From Spirochaetae bacterium HGW-Spirochaetae-7 (GTDB taxonomy: Bacteria; Spirochaetota; Spirochaetia; Treponematales; UBA12059), in NCBI GenBank assembly GCA_002839245.1, contig PGXR01000030.1, positions 1 to 17,330 on the forward strand: 17,330 nucleotides of DNA, read 5' to 3'. The translations under genes were made by a program, and so were the position numbers. The notes below the pieces were generated by a model. The model was not told the origin of the DNA. It ran no database searches and saw only the letters and a program-made list of their open reading frames with translations. Position 1 is the first letter of the stretch. The number at the start of each line of letters is the position of its first letter. Below, in pieces: positions 1 through 5,432 of the stretch.

Positions 1-249
1 ATAGATTTTCTGCAGATCCCGATTCGGATAGATGGTTTTTAAAAACATTCCATCTTCATCTTCAACGTAAGGAACTGCGTGAACATACCCGTGGAGCCTG
101 ACGATAAGTATTTTTTGGTGCAGGTGCTTCGGGTGAGGAATGATGTCGAGTTGACTCCCGGCATAGATGATTTCCTCGACCTCTTCGAAGCTTACGCCAC
201 GCTCCAACTTGAGGATTGCGTTTTTCTCCTCGCTCCAGCGTATGTTCAC
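1..249 (-). CDS. BrnT-like (COG2929) toxin, 3' end cut by window edge
   Basis: Reading the minus strand from GTG at 249 gives 83 codons with no stop before the left edge. The product begins VNIRWSEEKNAILKLERGVS, continues through SFEEVEEII and LDIIPHP, and ends in VEDEDGMFLKTIYPNRDL. The W-x-x-EKN opening, the RGVSFEE motif and the terminal FLKTI-P-R segment match the BrnT/COG2929 family, which are RelE-fold ribonuclease toxins of about 90 residues. The gene is therefore nearly complete. In this family the toxin gene normally precedes its brnA antitoxin, which would lie outside the window to the left. GTG is chosen because a strong promoter sits directly upstream and no Shine-Dalgarno sequence is visible; a TTG at 273-271 is the in-frame alternative. 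The local sequence is much AT-richer than the rest of the window, suggesting an acquired module. The family call is fairly firm; toxicity is inferred. Confidence 0.7.
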   Translation of the reverse strand, partial: MNIRWSEEKNAILKLERGVSFEEVEEIIYAGSQLDIIPHPKHLHQKILIVRLHGYVHAVPYVEDEDGMFLKTIYPNRDLQKIY

Positions 250-255
250 AGTTGA

Positions 256-284
256 AATATATTGTATAAGCAATGCAATGTCAA
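256..284 (-). promoter_or_regulatory. Promoter of the BrnT-like gene
   Basis: On the minus strand a perfect -35 TTGACA (284-279) is followed by 17 nt and then TATATT (261-256). Only TCAACT separates the -10 from the GTG start, so a start point about 7 nt downstream of the -10 would fall on or next to the initiation codon. The match is seen directly; the leaderless transcript is inferred. Confidence 0.65.
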
Positions 285-332
285 TATCGGCTGGGATATG
301 AACCTTATACAGAAGTCGATGGAAGTCTGACC

Positions 333-413
333 CTATTTCCCGAACTCCACAAGGTCCAGCCCGGGGATGTCGGGTATATCCTTGGCATTCCTGGTCAGGA
401 GGGGGAACGCCCC
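333..413 (-). pseudogene. C-terminal remnant of a PIN-domain (VapC-like) toxin
   Basis: Reading the minus strand back from a TAG at 335-333 gives LLTRNAKDIPDIPGLDLVEF followed by GK. The pattern TRNAKD-x-x-D-x-PGL is the typical end of PIN-domain toxins, where the N and D residues belong to the last conserved acidic motif. Beyond about position 410 the frame runs into GC-rich palindromic repeats and no PIN core (first Asp, central Glu, third Asp) is present. Only about 25 codons of the gene remain. The sequence differs from the intact VapC encoded at 1050-1487, so it is not a simple duplicate of that gene. Most likely it is the stub of a second toxin gene destroyed by insertion or deletion. 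The short length limits confidence. Confidence 0.55.
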
Positions 414-591
414 GGGGGACTGAACGCCCCGGGGACAGAGCTCAATAAAACGTCAACTCCCCCGGGGTCGGAACTCCCCCGGAATTCCCGCGGGGACAGA
501 GCCTGTCCGAACGTGTGTACCGGTGAATCGTAAGGAAATGACCCTCGATTAGATTGAACTCCCCGGGGGACAGAGCTCGATAAAATCAACT
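401..591. repeat. Cluster of GC-rich palindromic repeat units
   Basis: About four related units share a core of GAACKCCCC-GGGG-ACAGAG. Tandem units lie at 401-420 and 421-458, a degenerate unit at about 468-505, and a further unit at 555-591. The 421-458 and 555-591 copies stay similar past the core, continuing into GAGCTCRATAAAA and TCAAC. The CCCCGGGG core is self-complementary, so each unit can fold as a small hairpin. The arrangement resembles REP-type palindromes or the ends of IS200/RAYT elements, not a CRISPR array: units are irregular and there are no unique spacers. An element-like string, AATAGGGTCAGAC on the minus strand (about 337-325), lies just to the left. The whole interval 250-816 has no intact gene. 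Confidence 0.6.
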
Positions 592-770
592 ATGTGGACG
601 AGAACCCTGTAGCCGCACATCAGGTGGTTGATCAGCGGGATTGGCGCTACGGTGGACTCTGGCACCATCGGGCCGGGATTGTGGATCTATGCCCCGGTGC
701 AGACGCCATGCTTGGGCTTACGTTCCCCGAGCACACGCAGCTTATGCTGACGGGTGCTCCTTTCTGGAGT
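573..770 (+). pseudogene. Remnant of REP-associated/IS200-type transposase C-terminus
   Basis: The plus-strand frame beginning inside the last palindromic repeat reads ELDKINYVDENPVAA and then DQRDWRYGGLWHHRAGIVDL. The pattern K-I-x-Y-(I/V)-x-x-NPV-x-A followed by a D-W-(R/K)-x-GG segment resembles the C-terminal part of TnpA_REP (RAYT, COG1943) transposases, where the usual form is NPVRAGLV-x-x-PEDW. The upstream catalytic HUH motif and tyrosine are missing: the frame upstream dissolves into repeats. The C-terminal end is uncertain and the frame continues, probably meaninglessly, to about 890. No in-frame ATG or ribosome binding site supports expression. An alternative is chance similarity in an open frame, but the adjacent palindromes favour a decayed element. 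Confidence 0.45.
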
Positions 771-796
771 CGGTCTATTCCTAGAACTCGCATGTA

Positions 797-821
797 TCCA
801 TGCATTTGCTGGATGCATGGA
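797..821. promoter_or_regulatory. Inverted repeat over the vapB start codon, possible operator
   Basis: TCCATGCA at 797-804 is exactly mirrored by TGCATGGA at 814-821 with a 9-nt centre. The right arm contains the ATG chosen for the antitoxin. Ribbon-helix-helix antitoxins usually repress their own operon by binding such repeats near the promoter, so an autoregulatory site is plausible. No convincing -35/-10 pair was found just upstream. Confidence 0.4.
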
Positions 822-1050
822 GAAGTTACAGATACTGTTTCCAGAACCGCAGTTGCGACGCTTGCGGAGCTTGGCCCGGCGCCAGGATAGACCGGTGAGC
901 GAACTGGTGCGCGGCGCCGTGGAACTCTGGCTCAACCGGCACGGAGACGAAACAGAAGTGGTGCACAAGATAGCGCCTATCTACCATTGCGGCGCAATAC
1001 TTGTGGATAGCACTGATCTCAGGCAACTCGCCAACGAGGACCGCACCTGA
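817..1050 (+). CDS. vapB: Ribbon-helix-helix antitoxin, VapB-like
   Basis: This 77-residue protein begins MEKLQILFPE. It has a short beta strand (KLQILFP) followed by two helices, the second starting SELVRGAVELWL. That is the usual layout of a ribbon-helix-helix (CopG/Arc-type) DNA-binding domain at the N-terminus. The C-terminal half, ending LVDSTDLRQLANEDRT, would wrap the toxin. Its TGA overlaps the ATG of the PIN toxin gene (TGATG), the standard antitoxin-toxin coupling. ATG at 817 is chosen because the RHH strand begins there; the open frame extends to 754, but that extension has no family resemblance. The expected role is to neutralise VapC and repress the operon. The RHH fold is fairly clear; the VapB name rests on the neighbour. 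Confidence 0.75.
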   Translation: MEKLQILFPEPQLRRLRSLARRQDRPVSELVRGAVELWLNRHGDETEVVHKIAPIYHCGAILVDSTDLRQLANEDRT

Positions 1051-1487
1051 TGCTTCAGAGCCTGGACACCAACATACTGCTGTATGCCATCAATGCTGAC
1101 TGTCCGGAACACCGCATCTGTGCCGGTCTGGTCAACAGAGCTTTGCAACAGGGGGACGAATGGATCATCGCGGACCAGGTGTGGGTCGAATTGTACCGAT
1201 TACTCCGCAATCCCGCCGTCCTGTCAAAGCCGTTGAGTGCAGGCGAAGCTGCTGACACCATAGCATGGTATCGCAATGCAACGGGCTGGCAGCATTGTGC
1301 CTGGGAGTCAGGCATGATGCCAAAGCTTGCATCCCGCTGGTCACTTGATTCGTTTCCGGTTCAACGCAGCTTTGACCTGATACTAGCGATTACCCTCAAA
1401 GAACACGGGGTTGAAGTACTCCATACCTGCAATGCCAAGGATTTCGAGGGGCTTGGCTTCTTCATGGTTGTGAATCCACTGGAATGA
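1050..1487 (+). CDS. vapC: PIN-domain ribonuclease toxin VapC
   Basis: This 145-residue protein has the full set of PIN acidic residues. D6 lies in SLDTNILLYA, E47 in VWVELYRLL and D109 in SFDLILAITL, with N128 and D131 in CNAKDFEGL. Length is typical for VapC (130-150). These residues bind divalent metal, and the family cleaves specific RNAs (often tRNA or rRNA), stopping translation until the antitoxin is restored. The ATG overlaps the antitoxin stop codon, and a GAGGA element lies about 9 nt upstream inside vapB. No frameshift or missing catalytic residue is seen, so the toxin is probably active. The gene ends 45 bp from the convergent rluA end; no clear terminator is visible in that gap. 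Target specificity cannot be read from the sequence. Confidence 0.88.
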   Translation: MLQSLDTNILLYAINADCPEHRICAGLVNRALQQGDEWIIADQVWVELYRLLRNPAVLSKPLSAGEAADTIAWYRNATGWQHCAWESGMMPKLASRWSLDSFPVQRSFDLILAITLKEHGVEVLHTCNAKDFEGLGFFMVVNPLE

Positions 1488-1532
1488 AGAACCCGTAGGA
1501 ACAGACTGTAGACTCCAGCAAGCGAGAAGTCC

Positions 1533-2453
1533 TTACCGGTGTCTCTTGGGTTTGCGCTTGCCCGCGTCCTCGCCGGGACCCGAATTTCCTGCCCGCGTGG
1601 CGGGGCCGCCGCCAGGCCATGCTTGCGACCGGTCCTCCGGACGCCTGGGCAGTTCCGGCTGTCTTTGATGCGGACTTGGGGCGTGTGGCTTATGCGACTT
1701 TTCTGGGTCCCGCCCGGCAATCGGCCTGCCGGTTCCGCGGAGCGCCGCACGGAACTCCGCCGGCGCGGGGGATTCCACCCGCAGCGGCCCGCCGCCGAAG
1801 GGGCGCTCCAGTTCGATTGCGACCGCGTGGAGGCACAGCCGGCCCGCCGGGTTGCGGCGCGAGCCGTAGCGCTCGTCGCCCGCCACGGGGCAGCCGGCCG
1901 CCGCCAGCTGGACGCGTATCTGGTGCCTGCGGCCCGTCTCCAGCGAAAGCTCGACGAGTGAGAACCCGTCGCCCTGGGCGAGAACGCGGTAACGCGTCAC
2001 GGCGCGCAGGGCGCCGCGGGTACCGGCGGGGACCTGGTGGACGCGGTACGGGTCTACCTCCGACAGCCATGTATCGAGGACGCCTTCGGCAGAAGGCGCG
2101 CCCTCGGCAGAGGGCAGCGCACCTTCGACCAGGGCCACGTAGCGGCGCTCGTCTACCGACTCGTTCCAGCTTGACATCAGCGCGGTCTTGGCGCGGGCGT
2201 TCTTGGCGAAGACGATGACGCCCGAGGTGTCGCGGTCAAGTCTGTGGACGACGGCGGCCCGGCCCTTGGGGTTACGCCGCTGGATGTGCGCGGTGACGAT
2301 GTCGTAGAGGCTTTTTGTCCTCGAGCCTTCCGGCGAGATTGTCGGGAGCCCGCTGGGCTTGTCGACCGCGACTATGTCGTCGTCTTCGTACAGGAACTCG
2401 ACGCGGTCGCGGCCGCCCTTGCGAGGGCCGCTCTTGCGAGGGCCGGGCCTCAC
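1533..2453 (-). CDS. RluA-family RNA pseudouridine synthase
   Basis: The 306-residue product has the RluA core: YEDDDIVAVDKPSG, then HRLDRDTSGVIVFAKN with the catalytic Asp at about residue 73, then ETGRRHQIRVQL and the DERYG/LCLHA segments. These enzymes isomerise specific uridines in rRNA or tRNA. There is no N-terminal S4 domain, as in RluA/TruC-like members, so the exact target is unknown. The chosen start is GTG at 2453, which shares GTGA with the stop of the DUF493 gene; the longer frame to 2537 lies inside that gene. Oddities are a basic N-terminal repeat (GPRKSGPRKGG), a duplicated PSAEGAPSAEG linker at about residues 114-124, and a roughly 65-residue proline/arginine-rich tail ending in GKRKPKRHR. 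The tail is probably disordered and may help bind RNA. Confidence 0.88.
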   Translation of the reverse strand: MRPGPRKSGPRKGGRDRVEFLYEDDDIVAVDKPSGLPTISPEGSRTKSLYDIVTAHIQRRNPKGRAAVVHRLDRDTSGVIVFAKNARAKTALMSSWNESVDERRYVALVEGALPSAEGAPSAEGVLDTWLSEVDPYRVHQVPAGTRGALRAVTRYRVLAQGDGFSLVELSLETGRRHQIRVQLAAAGCPVAGDERYGSRRNPAGRLCLHAVAIELERPFGGGPLRVESPAPAEFRAALRGTGRPIAGRDPEKSHKPHAPSPHQRQPELPRRPEDRSQAWPGGGPATRAGNSGPGEDAGKRKPKRHR

Positions 2454-2758
2454 AGCACGGCCTTGACGCCGGGCAAGGACCCGACCGCCGCATATGCCGC
2501 GTACATGCCCTCCTTGTCGGAGAAGGTCACGTGGCACGCCAAGCGGCCGTACTTGCCCACGGAGGCGCCGGCCTTGACCGGCAGGTTCCGCGGCTCGTCC
2601 GGCGACGCGCCTAGTTCCGACAATACCCGGCGGAGGTCGGCCGCGAGCGTCGCTCCTTCCGAGAGGACGTATATCACCCGCAAATCGAAATCCACGGGAT
2701 AGGCAATTTCCTTGTCCCCGCCTCCCGCACGGAGAGTCGATCCTCGTTCATCGTCCAT
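2450..2758 (-). CDS. DUF493 (YbeD-like) family protein
   Basis: This 102-residue protein contains YPVDFDLRVIYVLSEG, VGKYGRLACHVTFSDKE and a closing LPGVKAVL. The pattern Y-P-x-x-F-x-L-x-V, S/G-x-G-K-Y-x-x-(beta) and a final V-K-x-VL is that of DUF493/YbeD, a small ACT-like fold of about 90 residues. In E. coli YbeD sits near lipoate genes and is sometimes suggested to be regulatory; no enzymatic activity is established. ATG at 2758 is preceded by GGAG at a spacing of about 9 nt and lies inside the end of sbcB (11-nt overlap). Its stop overlaps the rluA GTG by 4 nt. The gene is therefore locked between the two and probably translated with them. The residues before the family motif (about 20) are not conserved. 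Confidence 0.8.
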   Translation of the reverse strand: MDDERGSTLRAGGGDKEIAYPVDFDLRVIYVLSEGATLAADLRRVLSELGASPDEPRNLPVKAGASVGKYGRLACHVTFSDKEGMYAAYAAVGSLPGVKAVL

Positions 2759-4277
2759 GCGCTGTCTCTCCTTCGGATGGCTGGGTCGCCGTGCCGGCGC
2801 TACCGCCCGCGTCGTACGACAGGATCTCGCGTTCCAGCATGAGCCGGTACTCGAGCAGCTCCAGGAGGACTGGCTTGTCCCCCGCGGGCGTGTCGAGGTT
2901 GGCCAGCATCGCTTCGACGGTCTTGGCGAAGAGCGCCATGTCGGTGGCGCCCTCGATGCGGGGACAGAGCAGCCTGCCCGCGCAGAATGACCGCCAGCGG
3001 GCGGCCTCTGCCTCGGTGAGGGTGTCCGGCCAGTTGCGGGCAAAGAACCGCCGAACCAGCTGGGGCAGCCGCTCGTCGATGAAGGATGTCGCGTACGCGT
3101 GCGGCCTTGCCTCGGCGGGCCCGAGCGTGGCGATAGCCTCGTGCACGGCGTCCATCGCGTCCTTGTCCTCGTCGCGGAAGAATCCGCCTGAATAGATGCG
3201 GTATTCAGGATCGCTTTCGACGGCCTCGCGCGGCGTCGGGGCGAAGACGGCCTGGAGTTTCTGTATCAGAGCCGGCTCCCGCGACAGGCTGGCGGCCCTG
3301 TCGATCGCCAGGCCGGGGTCGATGCCGAGCCGTTCTGCCGCCCTGGCGTCCATCGTGGACATGGGCGCCAGGTAGGGGCAGCGGCCGAGCCTGATGTCCA
3401 CCAGGGGTATGCGCTCGCCGCCCGAGAGCCTGTCCTTCTTCGTGAATACGCGCCGCCTTATCTCGTCGACGTCCAGGTCGAGGAGGGGCGACGGGTCGTA
3501 CCGGAGGTCCAGGGCGACGAGGCCGTCGCGGCGGCCGGGCAGCATGCCTACCGGGGCCACGATGGTCGAGCAGCCGCGCTCGCTCGTATACCTGGCGGAA
3601 GTGTGCACCAGGGGGTCGCGTTCGGCCAGGTTGACGAGCGGCCGCAGCGAGTCGCGCGTGCGGTGTCGCCAGTACCAGTCGTACAGGCGCGGTTGCGCCT
3701 CCCTGACGAGCCTGACCAGGGCGACGGTAGCCTCGATGTCGTGGAACGCGTCGTGGGCCGACTCGAGCGGCACCGCGTTGGCAAGGGCGAGGCTCTCGAG
3801 CCTGAAATCGGGCTTGCCGTCGACGCCGTCCGGCCAGGACATGCCGTCCGGCCGGAGGTCGCGCGTCGCCCGGAACAGGTCGATCACGTCCCATCGCGTG
3901 TTGCCGTTGGCCCACTCGCGTTCGTAGGGGTCGAAGAGGTTGCGGTAGAAGAGGTTGCGCACGAATTCGTCGTCGAAGCGCACCGAATTGTACCCGGCGA
4001 CGCAGGTGCCCGGCGCGAGCATTTCATTGCGGAGCGCCTTGGCGAACTCGTACTCGGGAATGCCCCGTTCGAGCGACTTCCTGGGGGTGATGCCGTGCAC
4101 GCGGCAGGCGTACGGGCTGGGCAGGTAGTCGTTCGTTATCTTTTCGTAGAAGACAAGCCGGTCGGAGACTGGCTGAAGGTTTTCATCGGTCCGCAGCCCC
4201 GCGAACTGCACTATCCTGTCGTGACGCGGTTCGAGGCCGTAGGTCTCGAGGTCGTACCATAAAATGCTTGCGGCCAT
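2748..4277 (-). CDS. sbcB: Exodeoxyribonuclease I
   Basis: The 509-residue protein is close in length to E. coli ExoI (475). It opens with ILWYDLETYGLEP, giving D9 and E11 of the DEDDh nuclease. It continues with AGYNSVRFDDEF (third acidic site at about 102-103) and AHDAFHDIEAT, supplying H175 and D180. The HGITP segment near residue 61 and the SH3-like and helical C-terminal region of ExoI follow. The enzyme degrades single-stranded DNA 3' to 5' and acts in recombination and mismatch repair. The ATG at 4277 begins directly with the nuclease strand. No Shine-Dalgarno sequence is seen; TATACT lies 7 nt upstream. The gene starts 23 bp after the histidine kinase stop and overlaps the DUF493 start. 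ExoI is best known from gammaproteobacteria, so its presence here is worth noting for phylogeny. Confidence 0.93.
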   Translation of the reverse strand: MAASILWYDLETYGLEPRHDRIVQFAGLRTDENLQPVSDRLVFYEKITNDYLPSPYACRVHGITPRKSLERGIPEYEFAKALRNEMLAPGTCVAGYNSVRFDDEFVRNLFYRNLFDPYEREWANGNTRWDVIDLFRATRDLRPDGMSWPDGVDGKPDFRLESLALANAVPLESAHDAFHDIEATVALVRLVREAQPRLYDWYWRHRTRDSLRPLVNLAERDPLVHTSARYTSERGCSTIVAPVGMLPGRRDGLVALDLRYDPSPLLDLDVDEIRRRVFTKKDRLSGGERIPLVDIRLGRCPYLAPMSTMDARAAERLGIDPGLAIDRAASLSREPALIQKLQAVFAPTPREAVESDPEYRIYSGGFFRDEDKDAMDAVHEAIATLGPAEARPHAYATSFIDERLPQLVRRFFARNWPDTLTEAEAARWRSFCAGRLLCPRIEGATDMALFAKTVEAMLANLDTPAGDKPVLLELLEYRLMLEREILSYDAGGSAGTATQPSEGETAHGR

Positions 4278-4284
4278 GATCGCG

Positions 4285-4314
4285 AGTATAGCCGTTTCTT
4301 TCAGGCCTTGTCGC
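4285..4314 (-). promoter_or_regulatory. Possible internal promoter of sbcB
   Basis: On the minus strand GCGACA (4314-4309) is followed by 18 nt and TATACT (4290-4285), and 7 nt later comes the sbcB ATG. The -10 is a good match and the -35 weak. The site overlaps the end of the histidine kinase gene. If used, it would give a leaderless sbcB transcript separate from the upstream operon. Confidence 0.35.
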
Positions 4315-5398
4315 CTGTGCCGAACTCCAGCAGGTATTCGGTCCAGCCGGCCTTGCGGCGGTATGCTCCCTCGCCTCCGAGCTGGGCGCTCATCAGCGCG
4401 AGCAGGGTGAAGCCGAGCCGTCCCGGGCAGGAGAGCGCCGCTTCCTCGATGCGCAGGGACCCCTCCTCCGTCATCCCCGGTATGCCGACTCCGTCGTCCC
4501 TCGCTGCTAGCTCGATGCGCTCCCCATCGGCACGCATCGACAGCTCGAAGCTGACCGAGCCCCCGTCCGGCTTTCCATGCTTGAACGCGTTGGTAGCCAG
4601 CTCGTTGACTATCAGCCCGAGGGGCACGGCCACATCCAGGTTTGTCACCAGACTCTGGAGGTCGAGCTTGATGCGCGGCACGACCTGCCCCCTGCCGACG
4701 GCCATGGCGATGGCCGCTACGAGGTCTGCCAGGTATTCGTCGAGCTGCAGCGTCGACAGCTCGGCAGTACGGTACAGGCGTTCGTGGACGAAGGATATCG
4801 ACATGATGCGCCCCGTCAGTATGGCGGCCGCATCCTTGAAGGCCGCATCGCTGGAACGCCTGGCTTGCAGGCCTACGATGCTCTTGATGAGGTTGAGGTT
4901 GTTCTTGACCCGGTGATGCAGCTCGCGGAAAAGCGCTTCGCGGTCGCCGAGCGCAGTTCGGAGCTCGCCCTCGGTCTGCCGGAGCAGGGCGCGCTCGGCT
5001 TCGACCTTGTTGTGGTAGTCGGACAGGTAGCCCAGGACGGTGCCCACAACGATGCCCGACAGCTCGGCTATGGGCTTTGACGCGGGTCCGTAGTCGGGAT
5101 GCCCGAGCGCGGCGAACAACAGCAGGTTCGCCGGAAGGCCGAGGGTTCCAGCGGCGAAGCCGGCCCTGAGGCCGTACCCCATCGATGCGCAGATTACCGG
5201 AAGGATGACGAAGTAGTTGGTCGAGACGCCGAGGGCAGGAGCGAGCGCAAGTACGGCCACCGCGTAAACCACTATCGACACGGCAACGGTCAGCGTGCGC
5301 GATCGCCCGAAAAGGCGGCCGCGCGTGTTTTCGAGCGCCCGGTCGAACGGGGAGTACGGCCGTTGTACGTCGATCGCTGGTTCCTCCGTACCGTTCAT
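4301..5398 (-). CDS. Membrane HisKA_2-type sensor histidine kinase
   Basis: The 365-residue protein has about four membrane helices (roughly residues 34-57, 60-80, 82-99 and 110-126) and then a short coiled segment (about 130-155). The dimerisation/phosphoacceptor domain follows, with ELHHRVKNNL; the phosphorylated histidine is probably H162. The ATPase domain shows the N box NELATNAFKHG (265-275) and the G1 box DDGVGI (301-306), then LGFTLLALMSAQLGG. The HHRVKNN signature places it in the HisKA_2 group (COG3920), not the classical HisKA kinases. The membrane part has no recognisable periplasmic sensor domain, so the signal is unknown. No response regulator is encoded in the window, making it an orphan. 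It lies 34 bp downstream of the helicase gene and 23 bp before sbcB, probably in the same transcript. The start codon lacks an obvious ribosome binding site. Confidence 0.9.
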   Translation of the reverse strand: MNGTEEPAIDVQRPYSPFDRALENTRGRLFGRSRTLTVAVSIVVYAVAVLALAPALGVSTNYFVILPVICASMGYGLRAGFAAGTLGLPANLLLFAALGHPDYGPASKPIAELSGIVVGTVLGYLSDYHNKVEAERALLRQTEGELRTALGDREALFRELHHRVKNNLNLIKSIVGLQARRSSDAAFKDAAAILTGRIMSISFVHERLYRTAELSTLQLDEYLADLVAAIAMAVGRGQVVPRIKLDLQSLVTNLDVAVPLGLIVNELATNAFKHGKPDGGSVSFELSMRADGERIELAARDDGVGIPGMTEEGSLRIEEAALSCPGRLGFTLLALMSAQLGGEGAYRRKAGWTEYLLEFGTGDKA

Positions 5399-5432
5399 TG
5401 TCGCTGGCTGCCGGTATGGGCGCCCGGGGTCT

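Noticed and set aside
401..591. CRISPR array
   Set aside because: Units are uneven in length and spacing, without unique spacers of constant size and without cas genes. Palindromic REP-like repeats fit better.
754..816. 21-codon N-terminal extension of the antitoxin
   Set aside because: The added residues are hydrophobic and unlike RHH antitoxins. The ribbon strand begins right after the 817 ATG.
1488..1532. Terminator between convergent vapC and rluA
   Set aside because: No stem of useful length followed by a T tract on either strand could be found in these 45 bp.
2759..3043. N-terminal extension of the DUF493 frame into sbcB
   Set aside because: It is antifunctional overlap with the exonuclease coding sequence and lacks DUF493 similarity. 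The ATG at 2758 has GGAG upstream.
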